A stretch of 64,000 nt of DNA from Mikania micrantha (GCA_009363875.1 CM018686.1:2046001-2110000); one strand, 5' to 3'. Shown: positions 21,523-32,960, counted from the first letter of the stretch. Numbers and translations: made by a program. The notes: generated from the letters alone by a model not told the origin.

Positions 21523-22339
21523 GGTGGTGTTTGTTTTTTTAGATGTAAAACATCTGCGGTCTGCGGACCACGTCTGCAAACCTCTTTTGCAGAAGAGGTG
21601 GACAAAACCTCTTTTGTCTGCTTAAAAAAGATTGTTTGATTTTTTCCTCTTTAATCTCTTCAACAACGTCTGCAATCCTCCACCACCAAGCTCCGATCAG
21701 ACGCTCCACCACCATGCTCCTCCGATCAGAACCTCCATCACCATGCTCCTCCGATCAGATCCTCCACCACCACAGATTCCATCATGTACGGCGGCGTTCT
21801 TGAAGGCTGTGGATCAATCGCAACCATTGTGAGAGATGAGGAAACTAGCAAGGCTAGGGTTTCAGCGTCGGCGGGGGAGGCGACGGCCCTTCAAAACTCC
21901 ACCAGCGGCATCAACGCTATCATCATCAACGCCCCTTTCAAAGCTGACTTGTTGCTTTTTGAGAAATCCATGGCCATGCCATCTTCGATGATATTTCACC
22001 AAACACAAGAAACAAGAACAGATCTACAACTCTTGAATTTAATTTTGATTATGTTTCCTACTTTTGATTTGATTTTGGTGGAGAAGGGATGTGATCGAGA
22101 AGGAGAGGTGGTGGAGCAGGGATCTGTGGGTTTTTTTTAACCTAACAAGAGAAGAAGAGGTTGGAAGAGCTCAAAAAGAGCTTGGTCCACATCTGCGCCA
22201 AGAAGAGGTCGCGCAGACCTATTTTAATGAAATGTTTGCGAGAAAACAAACGGTCTATTGAGGGCCAACCTCAGCCCGCGTCTGCGCGGCGCAGGCATAA
22301 GAGGTCACGCAAATCTTTTTGAAAAAAAACAAACACCCC
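21523..22339. mobile_element. Harbinger-type MITE, 817 bp, TAA duplication
   Basis: Flanked by TAA (21520-21522 and 22340-22342). Terminal inverted repeats are GGTGGTGTTTGTTTTTTT and GGGGTGTTTGTTTTTTTT (as reverse complement). TAA duplications mark PIF/Harbinger elements. Inside, about 21670-21780 is a short CTCCGATCAGA...CCACCACC tandem repeat. No transposase is present. Confidence 0.75.
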
Positions 22340-22342
22340 TAA

Positions 22343-23605
22343 CTTATTTCACTTTCCCCTTTCTCCAAACTAGGGTTTCCTTTCACGTTCCTTTTTCTCC
22401 CAACCAAGAAATCATCTAATCCCTCACCGTTCTACCTTTTAGGATTTTTTACCAAATTGGTTAAACTCTTAACGACGATAATGGGAAGTCTCGAGGATAT
22501 CTCTGTGCAGCTTGGTTACCCGATGGTCTCTAGGAGTTTTCTGCAGCAACCTGAAAGAAGAATGCATCATGTGTTGCGTTCTTTGATTCTAAAGAATTGT
22601 TACCAAAAGGAGGATTTAACAACACAATTGGCTCCATATTCAAATTTTTTAATCTTGGATCTCTTGATTAAAAGGGTGCTTCACTTCAATCGTATTCCAT
22701 GCTCCTTGCCTTCTTATCTCCGTCTTTTGAAATTGGTATGCCTCAACATTATTTTTAACCTAATCTATTTAGATATTCTAAACTAAAATTCCATGTCTGA
22801 TGGTCCATGCACTAAGAAAGAGTTGATTGGATATTTGTATCTATCATCATTTTGTGATGAGTGGTTATATGTGCCTGTTTGCCAATTTCTAATTGTACTT
22901 GAGAAGAAACTGAGCTCTCTTTGCTAACTTTTTTATTTCATTTTCGTTTCTTAGTTATTGCTCTTGCTATTATAATTTTTATTGTCAACAAAGAATGTTT
23001 CTGTATTTCCCCTTTTTTTCTGAACAAGTTTTCTGTGCAGAAATTGCATTCTTATTTGTATTTTTTTCTGAACAAGTTTTCCATGTTTATGTATGGCAGT
23101 GATGAAAAACATAGTGTTTGATGAGCAAACTCAAGAGGTGGATTATTCAGAAGACAAATTTGTAACAGGTGAACATAATTAATGTGGTTAAAAACGTATT
23201 CATTTTTATTGACTATTGGAGTTGTAACATGTAGAGAACATTCGGGCTGCATATCTCATAGAATACATACTAAATGCTTATATATTGTGTTGGGGCCTCA
23301 TCTAAAAAACGATATATGTTGGCTTGTGAAGCATTTGGTGTACTCCCACCTGTTTTTTTTCAGTTTTGTTCCATTGAATCAAGTAGTAGATAATTATGAG
23401 ACAACAATATACATGTAGTTAGGATGGAACTATGGAAGATGTGATAAAGGAGTCTCATGCAACATTTTCAGCATATTTTGGTGCTGATTTACAATGCTTT
23501 ATCCAACCAAGCATGCTGCCTTGCTAGCTAAGAAGATGAAAAACATGGTGGTCAGGTGGAAGGTAAGGAAAAAAGAAAACTTTTATTTTATTTAGTTATA
23601 TATAC
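22343..23605 (+). other. Exon-like fragments of an unidentified gene
   Basis: Besides the piece at 22481-22735, an exon-like segment follows TATGGCAG near 23100 (KNIVFDEQTQEVDYSED...) and ends before GTGAAC. Another near 23430-23575 reads SHATFSAYFGAD. Spacers are T-rich, as plant introns are. I do not recognise the parent gene. Capture by the surrounding Helitron-like block is an inference. Confidence 0.4.
22481..22735 (+). pseudogene. First exon-like fragment, 85 codons, unidentified
   Basis: ATG at 22481 opens MGSLEDISVQLGYPMVSRSF and continues through HHVLRSLILKNCYQKEDL and QLAPYSNFLILDLLIKR to LLKL. A good donor (TTG|GTATGC) follows at 22736, in a T-rich stretch. The protein looks like a genuine globular sequence, not random, but I cannot name the family. 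The later exons are short and interrupted by other elements, so it is most likely a truncated copy. Confidence 0.45.
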
Positions 23606-23706
23606 TAAGACCACCTAGTATGCCCCATGAGTGGGCGTTGGAGGGGCGTGGCACACCGCCCCTAGGGGCGTGAGAGGGGCGTGAGAGGTTGGGCGTGAGT
23701 CGAGCA

Positions 23707-24049
23707 TGTTGGTTAATCTTGATGAGTTAATTTAAGTTGGGTCATGTGGTGTTGGATTTTGTCAAACTTGAATAAAGGGAATTTACCCACGTTTAGAATT
23801 TTAAGTTTAAAGAGTCATTAGGTTGAATATTTCTTTGATTTGACTCCACATTTAGTGGTAGTAGGTTGTTTATTTCCGTTGGGTTTTTGAGGTAATTGTA
23901 GGCTATATAAAGCCATGTTTCTTTTATAATAAAGAAGTTCATTTTGTGAGTTATTTGCTTTTGCATATCACGTACATAATTCTGTGGTTTATTTTTCATT
24001 CATTGAACACTAGTTTGAGAGTGTGTTTTGTGTGGGGCTTGAACCAACA
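23707..24049 (+). repeat. Left LTR of the copia element
   Basis: TGTTGGTTAATC...GAACCAACA. It includes a TATA box (TATATAA, about 23904-23910) and AATAAA near 23928. I found no difference from the right LTR. Confidence 0.92.
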
Positions 24050-24051
24050 TT

Positions 24052-24064
24052 TGGTATCAGAGCC
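24052..24064 (+). promoter_or_regulatory. Primer binding site of the copia element
   Basis: TGGTATCAGAGCC, two bases after the left LTR, complementary to initiator-Met tRNA. Confidence 0.92.
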
Positions 24065-24696
24065 TAGTGCTCGTATCACGGGTTTTGAGAGTCGAGTTTT
24101 GAGAAAGGAGGGTTGCAACAAGTTCTGTGTGAACCGAGAGTTCCAATTGATTCGGGAGAAGATGAACCAGTAGGGTTTCTGTGTGAAACCCAGCAAGACC
24201 TAATTTGTGTGATTAGGAGAAGGTGACGCAGCCTTGCGGAAGAAGTTCAGTTCTATGTGAGCAAGAGGAGAGGGTTCTGCGTGAGCCGGTAGATACGAGA
24301 TAGAAGAAAATCAGTTCTGTGTGGGCTAAGATACACGGATCTGTGTGATCTAGAGTAAATCGATCTGTGTGAGTCGAAGGAGCAGTTGTGTGTTCAACTA
24401 TCTGTGAAACAATCGAAACCAAAGAAAGCTGTGTGGTGAAGACGAAAGGTAGTGTTGTGTGACTGTGTGATTAAGAAGACTGTGTGGTATGCTCGAGATT
24501 CGTGAAAGCTTTTCTTTGGAGCAGAGTGGAAGGGTTGCAGGGAATCTTTTGTGATTTGGTGAAAGTTTTTTTTGAAAAGAAAAAAAAAGAATTTTGTGTT
24601 TGACGCAAAAAGAGAAAAAGAAAAGACCAACAATTATTCTTTTCCTACCAGTTTTGTTTTTTTTATTAAGTTGCAGGAAACATACAAGGAGGAGTT

Positions 24697-25599
24697 ATGG
24701 CAAACACAAATCAAGGTGGTGGTGCAATTGTGCAAGCAAGCAATCAGGGAAGTATTCCGTTGCAATGTCCAAAATTAACAAGCACTAACTACACGAGTTG
24801 GTCAATTATGGTGGAGTCGATCCTACAAGCATACGGTTTGTGGGAAGCAATTGATCCGGTAATCGGGGGTGCGGTTGATGCTAAGAAAAATTTACAAGCA
24901 AGGGCATTTGTGTTTCAAACTTTACCCGAAGATGTGTTGCTTCAAGTTGCAAAGCACAAGCATGCAAAAGATGTATGGGAAGCGCTTCGTGTGCGTTATT
25001 TGGGAGCCGATCGTGTTCAAAAGGCAAGAATTCAAACTCTTAGATCCGAGTTAGAGATGTTGAAGATGAAAGAGAGTGAAACGATTGATGAGTTTTCGGG
25101 CAAACTTAGTGGGATTGCTACAAAGATTAAGAGTCTTGGGTCTAACTTAGAAGATGAAGTTGTGGTAAGAAAGCTATTGAATTCGGTTCCAAAGAAGTTT
25201 TTGCAAATTGTTGCTTCGATTGAGCAATACTCGGAGATAGAACATATGTCACTTGAGGAGGCCGTTGGGAGATTGAAGGCTTATGAAGATAGAATCAAAG
25301 TTCTTGATGAGGAGGAAAATGATCAAGGGAAGTTGTTGCTTACAAAAGAGGATTGTCAAGAGAAAACCAAGAGAGGAGACTTTGATAAAAATCAATTTGG
25401 TCAAGGACGAGGTCATGGTCAAGGAAGGGGTTGTGGATATGGTAGAGGTCGAGGCGGACGGTTCCACTCCAATGAAGACCGGAGAGAACAAGGTACCTAT
25501 CGAGACAAAAGACATATTAAGTGTTGCAATTGCCAAGAGTATGGTCACTATGCGGTTAGTGCCCCAAGCAAGAATCGAAGGAGGAAGTGGCTAATTTGA
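24697..25599 (+). CDS. gag: Copia-type Gag, 300 codons
   Basis: ATG at 24697, some 630 bases after the primer site; the leader between is T- and GTGTG-rich. Residues 1-60 carry the N-terminal gag signature (LTSTNYTSWSIMVESILQAYGLW). Residues 60-210 are the UBN2-type capsid domain (DVWEALRVRYLG, LGSNLEDEVVVRKLLNSVP). Residues about 235-262 are Gly/Arg-rich. The zinc knuckle reads CCNCQEYGHYAVSA, so its fourth ligand Cys is missing. The last codons are out of frame: one A missing near 25578 would restore EEVANLTRED and a stop before the LTR. It would pack its own RNA into particles supplied with enzymes in trans. Confidence 0.88.
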   Translation: MANTNQGGGAIVQASNQGSIPLQCPKLTSTNYTSWSIMVESILQAYGLWEAIDPVIGGAVDAKKNLQARAFVFQTLPEDVLLQVAKHKHAKDVWEALRVRYLGADRVQKARIQTLRSELEMLKMKESETIDEFSGKLSGIATKIKSLGSNLEDEVVVRKLLNSVPKKFLQIVASIEQYSEIEHMSLEEAVGRLKAYEDRIKVLDEEENDQGKLLLTKEDCQEKTKRGDFDKNQFGQGRGHGQGRGCGYGRGRGGRFHSNEDRREQGTYRDKRHIKCCNCQEYGHYAVSAPSKNRRRKWLI

Positions 25600-25668
25600 C
25601 TCGGGAAGATAATGAGTCAGCATTACTATAGTGAAGAAGCGAGTTAATATCAAGATTAAGGGGGTGAA

Positions 25669-26011
25669 TGTTGGTTAATCTTGATGAGTTAATTTAAGTT
25701 GGGTCATGTGGTGTTGGATTTTGTCAAACTTGAATAAAGGGAATTTACCCACGTTTAGAATTTTAAGTTTAAAGAGTCATTAGGTTGAATATTTCTTTGA
25801 TTTGACTCCACATTTAGTGGTAGTAGGTTGTTTATTTCCGTTGGGTTTTTGAGGTAATTGTAGGCTATATAAAGCCATGTTTCTTTTATAATAAAGAAGT
25901 TCATTTTGTGAGTTATTTGCTTTTGCATATCACGTACATAATTCTGTGGTTTATTTTTCATTCATTGAACACTAGTTTGAGAGTGTGTTTTGTGTGGGGC
26001 TTGAACCAACA
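25669..26011 (+). repeat. Right LTR of the copia element
   Basis: 343 bp, same as the left LTR by eye, preceded by AAGATTAAGGGGGTGAA (purine tract) and followed by GAGCA. Confidence 0.92.
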
Positions 26012-26625
26012 GAGCAACGGCATGAGTGAGTGAGTGGTTTTTGTTGAATTGGACCGTTGGGTTAGCCGTTGGTGAAGGAAAAAAATTTTTTTTTTTTACC
26101 TATTTAAACCATTCACATATTAAACCCAAAAAAATATTAACTTCCCATTTCAAACATTCAACACAAAAAAAATACCCACTCTTCCCATTTCAAACTTTCT
26201 TAACCAAAAAAATAATTTTCATGCATCCCAACCAAAACCCAAATTACTATAACCCAAACACTCCACCTAACCGAAACCCTAACACGCCACCTCCGAGCGA
26301 GAGAAGGATAAAATTCGTAATAAATATAGAGATAATTAATTTGTATTTTTTTTATTAATTTGTAATTTTTTTATTAATTTTTTTTATTAGTTTGTATTTT
26401 TTTATTAATTTTTTTATTAGTTTGTAATTTTTTTATTAATTTCTAATTTGTTTTTATTAATTATATCTCAATTTAATTTAAAAAGGAATGATGACGTGGA
26501 GTGAGTGGGTAATGAGGCATTTCCACCAAAATGGTGGGGGTGAGTGGTTGTGGTGAGTGCTTATGTGGTGCCTACGTGGCGCATATGTGGAGTGATTGGG
26601 TCACTTGGCATACCTTATAGTCTAA

Positions 26626-27958
26626 CATGTTGGGTTGAATAAAAAGAAATATTAAATAGTGAGTGAGGTGGAATATGAAATAGAAGGTTGAATCAAAGAA
26701 ATACTAAAATATTAAATTTTGTAGATCATGTTCAAATGAACAAGCACAAAAACCTTAAAGTTCTTAGTGAGGGCCTGTTGTGGATGGTTTCTGTGGTAGA
26801 AGATTTTGGGTGACAAAGATTGTGGTTTACAATCATTGTTAACCTCAATTTTTATTAAAACATTTTTGGCTTTCTTCTTTTGCTTTCAAATGAAATGCAA
26901 CTACTTTTTTGTATTAATTGCACCGGAAATATTTTGTTTTATTCGTGTCTATTTTCACACATCAGTAACATGATTGTTGACCTTCGTTTTTGCAAGGATT
27001 GTTGGTATATCTTTTTAAATTAGAACTCAATGTAATCTTTTTGTCATTACTACAAAGATGGTTTATGAATTGAATCTTTAGTATTCTTCCTAGAGAATTT
27101 TGGTTATTCATTACTTGTCTTGAAATTTGATCATTTTTATGTTTTTTTAGGATGCTGAGGTGTTCTTGTTGCCAATATTGGAAATTATATGGGTGGTGTA
27201 GACCTGTGGCAAAATGAAGATGACAATTATGATGATTTTGATCCTCAATCTATGCATGATAGGAGACTTTAGATTGTAAGCATATCAGGATCTGTCATCT
27301 TGGGAAGCTTTAGGTAACATCACTTCACAAGCACAGTTCATCAATAGCATATCATTTCTGTTTTGGGTCATCAGGATATTTTAGGAAAAAAGAACTATGA
27401 TGTTTAATTGGCATAAAATTTGATAATTCTTCGTCCATTTTATGCTGTCAATTTGATTATATTGGTTTTTATGTAAACTACAGGTGCACTACAAGTTCAA
27501 TCCCATGACATTAAGGTATGAGCAACCATACCACTAGGATCGAATGCAAACCAAGTTGTTAATAGTAATTGATATTGTGAACACCAAATGTATTTGTATT
27601 TAAATTAAGGTAATTAATAACAAAATTTAATACTATTATACTATTCATGTATACTATATTGACTTATTCATTTCTTTACTATAAATATCAGGAATATATT
27701 TTTGGTGAAATGAAGAAAAAGATGAAAGATTTGACATGTTTGTGAAGATATGTGCTCGAACCATGCAGTGGACACATATATTTGCTACTTAAAATTTATA
27801 TATTTTCTGAATCAATTTTTTGTTATTTATGTGGCTGGATTTTATTTTTCAAGAACATTGTCTCAAAGCATATGTAGACTACATCGTTGTTATGAAAAAG
27901 AAAACTAATGATCGCATTACATATATATATATATATATATATATCATGAGAACATTAG
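26626..27958 (+). other. Exon-like fragments and AT-rich spacer
   Basis: About 27151-27275 an open piece (WQNEDDNYDDFDPQSMHDRR) with a splice-acceptor-like TTTTTTAG before it suggests a further exon of the captured gene. An (AT)n microsatellite lies at 27921-27944. Nothing else is recognised. Confidence 0.35.
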
Positions 27959-27961
27959 TAA

Positions 27962-28654
27962 GGTGATGTTTGTTTGGGTCTAAGATGGGTCTTGTTTCGT
28001 GAAGCAAAACGCCTCTGAAGAGGAAAAAACGTCTGAATCAACGTCTAAATGATTTAGAGTTAGTGTTGAATCTGAATGGGAAAAACATGTCTGAATGGGG
28101 ATGCTTGAAGGAATCCAAAGCAAAAACATGTTTGATTCAGACTTGGTGTGAACCGAAGAGTGACGCCGTCGCCTTTGCTCCACCGCCTCCTCTCCACTGT
28201 CATCGCTCCACCGCAGGGTGACGACGACCAAGGGTGTGGAGTCTGAATTTGAATTGACCGACCTTGCTTCAGAACCACCGATGGGTGACGACAAACGAAG
28301 GGTGACAACGACTGTGACGATCGGCTCCACAACCATCGATAGGCTCCACAACTATGACGAAGGCGACCCTGACGGATGTCGATGGTGATGGAGGCCGAGG
28401 CTGCGGCGGAGGAGAGAGGCTGCACAACGGTGGATGCCGGGCTTAGATCGACTCTTTTTGATTTAGAACCGGAGGTGATGACAGTGGCGATTTTATAGGG
28501 TTTTTAAATAAAAAGAGTATTTTTTTTATTTTCCATTCAGACATGGAACCAAACAGTATTAACCGGTTTAGAATTTAATGGTTCAGATCCTTCTAAACAT
28601 TCAGATATTTTAATCATTCCGCACTTAATAGTTCAGATGTTATCAAACGGCCCC
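27962..28654. mobile_element. Harbinger-type MITE, 693 bp, TAA duplication
   Basis: TAA flanks (27959-27961 and 28655-28657). Ends are GGTGATGTTTGTTTGG and GGGGCCGTTTGATAACATC (as reverse complement). They resemble the MITE at 21523-22339. Long minus-strand frames inside show no recognisable domain. Confidence 0.7.
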
Positions 28655-28889
28655 TAATTTAACAAATAACGAACATCGTGTTGTATATTGTCATTGGTTC
28701 GGTCACCGCATCGCGCGGGTTTCCGACTAGTACTATATAATAGATATTGGAGAGAGAAAGTATCAAAAAACTCTTAAATTTAAGAGGTACAATTTTTTCA
28801 GCTAACTGTACAACACTTTTAGGCTTAAAGGTGATTCAATAAGACTTCAAAATTCAAAATCTGTCTCAATTCTGGCAAACTCTTCGATG

Positions 28890-29658
28890 GTGATGGTGAC
28901 GACCCTAATGCACACTAGCAACGGTGTTAATGGCTTGAGCTTTCTATGGATTTGCTCCCTGTCTCTCGCAATTCACGATTAAATCAAAGAAGAACATCAA
29001 TTTGTTTGTAGATATCAATTCAAGCAAGTTCAACTCAGGTAATGATCTGCATTTTTCTTGCTTGAAATTTGTTTCTTGCTTATTCTTATGCTTTGGAACC
29101 CTAACCCGCATGTGTTATGGATTTAGCGTCATTGCATGTTTCGGTTGAAAATCACTGGTAAGAAGTCTATAGTGTTTAAAGCTTGTCAATTCTTCACTTT
29201 CTGTTTCACATTTCCTGTTTTGAATCATTTTCATAGATTTGGTATGAGGTATTGAGCTTTTCACTTACACAACGTCAATGAGTGATTGTGAATCTTAAAC
29301 TGTTGAACACAACATTGTGATTTAATATGGTTTAATTAATTTGGCATTGTCATTGATATATAGTGCTTATTTTAAGGCATATGCTTCTATGTTGTATCTT
29401 ATAAAGTTCAAAAACTTCAGAATTATCCTAAGGGGAAGCCTGTACAAAAGAGGAATCTACAAGTAGCCATCCACAGGCCTAATGGTTTTTCTACGAAAGA
29501 GGAAACATTGCAATGTATGATTTGTTTTATAATTTGGTTGGAATATATTTCTTTTTATTTGTTTTGGTAATGAATCTATTGCATTTTGTTGCAGAGACAA
29601 CCCTTGCGTTTATCAAAGAAGCATCGCCTATTGGAGTTAAGGGTTTTAATGTGTTCCA
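28890..29658 (+). other. Gene-fragment-like stretch, unidentified
   Basis: A splice-like donor (TCAACTCAG|GTAATG, about 29040) and acceptor (GTTGCAG|AGACAACC, about 29595) frame short open pieces such as TLAFIKEASPIGVKGFN. The family is not recognised. Confidence 0.3.
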
Positions 29659-29661
29659 TAA

Positions 29662-31453
29662 GACTATCCACAGTGGTCACCCCACTGAAAACCCTTCCCC
29701 ACTGAAATTTCCTGTCACGTCATCACCCCACTGAAATCCTTTAACACCCACAATGGTCACCCCACTGAAAACCCTTCCCCACTATTCCACGTCATCAACA
29801 TTTTTTAAATTTAATTGATTTATTTAATTTATTTTTTGCAAACAAAAAATAATAAACTTGGAATTTAAATTAACCATTCAAATAAAGATACAAATAAAAT
29901 AAAAATTACATTGCAAATTTAAATAAAAAAACCATACAAAAAAAAACTAACAATTCAAATAAAATTTAACGATATTTATCCAAGAGTTTCTTTTTCATTT
30001 TTTGCATTATTTCACGATCTTCGTCGTCGAGCATGTCGGGAGGCATAGACTCAAGTGCTCTGAGGTCGGATCGGAGAGTTTTTTCTTCGTGCATTTTTTT
30101 CCTTTCTTCGTGTTTTATTTTTTGAAAAGTTGTGAAAGCTTGGAGTTGCTCGGCGAGTTCGGTTGTTGACGTGTTAGAGGAGACGGTTTGACGACTCGAA
30201 GAGGACGCCCGTTTTGTTGTATCTCGACCCGTCGGTCTAACCGGTTCCGGTGGGGTGTCGAACTCGGGTTCTTCTTCGTCATCCTCTAGGTTAACCGCGT
30301 AATTTGTATGTGCGGTCGAACCCCCGGGCGAATACTCGTTCGTTTCGGAATTTTTGGTTCTTTTTGAAGAACCTTGGACCTCGTTGTTGTGTTCTTGGCA
30401 AAGAACACGGAATTTTGGCGAGTCTTTTATCGCCACCCAAACGTGGTAGTGGTTAAACGTTTGGCCGTTACTCTTTAGTTGGTATTCTTTTTCGGCCCAT
30501 TTCAAAACGTTCTCGTCGCTCATCCCGCTTTTTCGGTTGTTTGCGCAGTTGCTATAGATCCCACTAAACTTTGTTAACTTGGTGCACATATCCTTCCACT
30601 TTGAATTTAGTTGATGATACGTGCGGTATTCGGCATCGAAGCCCATCACATTGTGCCAACTAACGGTTACCTTTTTCCAAAAATTTTCCCGTTTTTGCGA
30701 GTTACCTACAAAAAAAAATTCAAAAGTAAGTTAAAAAATTAAACCCTTTAAAATAATATATAACAAAACTAAGTAATAAAATTTTTACCTTTGGTTTTGT
30801 TCTCGGATTCGTCCATGTAACATTTTCCGAGAGCGATCTCTTCATCTTGAGTCCATTGCTTCGGTGTCATTGGACCACTACTCGGCCCTGCTCCAGCCGG
30901 CTGTTTGTTTTTCTTACCTTTTTTGCGTTTCTGAGTGTCTTGTGTCTCCGGCACGACCTCGTTATCATGTTGGCTCGGGGAAACAAAATCAGATTCGAAC
31001 CTCGGTTGAGAGAAGGGAGCAAAACCGGGTTGAAAGTGTTGGATGTTTGGGTTTTGTTGTAGTTGTGCCAAAAAATCCTAAGCGATTCGGGATCGTACGA
31101 GAACGGGTTGAATTCGGGATTGGGATTGTTAGGCCTTGGATTCATGTTTGTGTTTTTTTTTTAAAAAATATAGAGAGAAAGATGAAAGATGAAGAGATTT
31201 GGATGGTTTTTTGGGTAAAAAAAGTTGGGTATTTATTTAGTTTTAAAAAGTTGATTTTTTTTTTTTTTTGATTTATACCGTTCAACAACGGTCAAAAATG
31301 GCATCCAATCACAAACCGAGAATTTCCACGGGGAGCGGGAGCCGTTGGGGCCGGTTGAGCGGGAGCCGCTGGCTAGGGGGGCGGTGTGCCCGCTGGACCC
31401 CGCCGCGGGGGAGGGCACCGCTGGAGTTGGCGGGGAGGGTATTGTGGGTGGTC
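29662..31453 (-). mobile_element. Harbinger derivative carrying only the Myb-like gene
   Basis: 1792 bp with TAA flanks (29659-29661 and 31454-31456) and ends GACTATCCACAGTGG and GACCACCCACAATACC (as reverse complement). It encodes the Myb/SANT-like partner protein but no DDE transposase, so it depends on a transposase elsewhere. Confidence 0.8.
29966..31071 (-). CDS. Harbinger Myb/SANT-like DNA-binding protein, two exons
   Basis: Exon 1 runs 31071-30789 and exon 2 30705-29966, joined across an 83-bp GT-AG intron (AAAG|GTAAAA ... TTGTAG|GTAACT). The spliced frame gives 340 residues. The trihelix-like Myb domain spans the junction (WTQDEEIALGKCYMDESE ... ENFWKKVTVSWH ... LNSKWKDMCTKL). The charged, helical C-terminus (KHEERKKMHEEK) resembles the NAM-associated C-terminal domain common in plant Harbinger second proteins, which help transposase reach the nucleus and bind ends. 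The true start is probably ATG 31145: PNPEFNPFSYDPES precedes, shifted by one base at about 31077. No stop interrupts either exon. Confidence 0.8.
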
Positions 31454-32089
31454 TAAAAACTGTGTGATCCATGTATGCATTTCTATATTGGGACTTTAAT
31501 CTATTTTGAGTTTTTTTTTTAAATATTGTGAGTCATTATATCAAATTGTTTCAGCCCTTTTGAAAAGTAACTAGCAAGGAACATTATAGAGGTTTTGGCA
31601 TTTGTTGGGGTTCTTGAACAGGTAAACATTTTAATTTTTGTATCTATAACCAAGAATCCTCTCGTTCCTCCGTCATTTCACCTTTGATTTCATAACATTC
31701 ATCCTCAAAATGGATAAAAAGCATGCAAAAGAATCCAGTGGTAAACGAATTTGATTTTTGTTAAATTTTCAATTCAAATATCTGAAATTCCGATAAGTTT
31801 TTCATCAACCGTACATGATTTTATGTTTACAGGAAAATTACGAGATCTTCGATCAAAGAAAATCAAATAATCATTTCCAAAATCGGACAAAACAACTACA
31901 AACAGTACGACTTTCTTTGATTAACACTAAAATGTTCCAGATATTTTATTTATTTTAGCATAACAGTAAAATGCTTGTACTCTAATGCTTAAAATCGCCT
32001 ATTCTACAATTTTTGTTAACGATTATAAATGTAAATTAGATATTGGTGTACTGCATAACAGAAAGAATTATTGTATGATGATTTTTAGT

Positions 32090-32960
32090 TGCAAAGTGGT
32101 AAGTTTATGTTGGTCTTTAGGTTGTGATTGTACTGCATATGTCATGTTGGCGATGTAACCTTTGATTTGATGATGTTCGTCATTTTAAGTTGTGTGTCGT
32201 GTTCATGTGCTGCATTGCCAAGTAACTTACTAGGATAGCCTCTTCATAGGCCTTATGTGTGTGTTGCATTGACTTGACATAGGTTGTATGATGATTAATA
32301 GTTGAAAAGATGTAAGTTTATGTTGGTCTTTAGGCTGTGATTGTACTGCATCTGTCGTGTTGGCAATGTAACCTTTGATTTGGTGATGTTCATAACTGTA
32401 AGTTGTGTGTCGTGTTCATATGCTACATTGCTAAGGACCTTAGTAGGTTAGCCTCTTCACAGGCCTTATGTGTGTGCTGCATTGATTTGACATAGGTTGT
32501 ATGATGATTAATAGTTGAAAAGATGTAAGCTTATGTTGGTCTTTAGGCTGTGATAGTACCACATCTCACGTGTTGGCAATGTAACCTTTGATTTGCTAAT
32601 GTTCGTAATTGTAAGTTGTGTGTCATATTCATGTTATGCATTGCTAAGGATCTTAGTAGGTCAGCCCTTTCACAACCCTTATTTTTGTGCTGCATTGATT
32701 GACATAGTTTGTATGATGATTAATAGTTGCAAAGATGTAAGTTTATGTTGGTCTTTAGGCTGTGATTCTACTGCATCTCACGTGTTGGCGATATAACCTT
32801 TGATTTGGTGATGTTTGTTATTGTAAGTTGTGTGTCGTGTTCATGTGCTGCATTGCTAAGGACCTTAGTAGGCTAGCCCCTTTACAGCCCTTATGTGTGT
32901 GCTGCATTGATTTCACATATCTTGTATGATGAACTTTAGTTGCAAAGTGTGTAGTTTATG
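32090..32960. repeat. Tandem repeat, about 4 units of 211-214 bp
   Basis: Units begin near 32090, 32301, 32512, 32725 and (partial) 32938 at AGTTGMAAAGRTGTAAG, each with TTATGTTGGTCTTTAGGCTG and GTGCTGCATTGATTTGACAT. The right arm has only about two units (34850-35280, inverted). Confidence 0.85.

Larger units (their letters stand above)
23707..26011 (+). mobile_element. Non-autonomous copia element, LTR-gag-LTR
   Basis: 2305 bp with two 343-bp LTRs, perfect GAGCA duplications (23702-23706 and 26012-26016), a primer site just inside the left LTR and a purine tract before the right one. Only gag is present; protease, integrase and reverse transcriptase are absent. This fits the TR-GAG class, which must use enzymes of autonomous copia elements. 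The LTRs look identical, implying very recent movement. Confidence 0.88.
23609..26622 (+). mobile_element. Harbinger-type element split by a copia element
   Basis: TAA flanks (23606-23608 and 26623-26625) and termini GACCACCTAGTATGCC and GACTATAAGGTATGCC (as reverse complement) bound about 704 bp of original element plus the nested copia element at 23707-26011. Near 26221 a short frame MHPNQNPNYYNPNTPPNRN resembles the N-terminus of the Myb-like protein in the Harbinger copy at 29662-31453. It is thus probably a deletion derivative. Confidence 0.65.
21386..28730 (+). mobile_element. Candidate Helitron block with captured exons and nested elements
   Basis: It begins TCTAACTACTATTATAATAC and ends with a short hairpin CCGC-ATCGC-GCGG (28706-28718) followed by CTAG (28727-28730) and T, matching Helitron rules (5' TC, 3' hairpin plus CTRR). 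No Rep/helicase gene is present, so it would be non-autonomous. Its 5' region shares CTCTTAAAATTAAGAGGTAC with the next block at 28731. It contains exon-like fragments and three TAA-flanked elements. The ends were judged by eye and need family alignment. Confidence 0.42.

Noticed and set aside
21632..22140. Plus-strand frames inside the MITE at 21523
   Set aside because: Driven by a short tandem repeat, with no recognisable domain.
27980..28425. Two minus-strand frames of 121-123 codons
   Set aside because: They lie inside a TAA-flanked MITE, overlap each other in different frames, and have Ser/Arg-rich low-complexity content.
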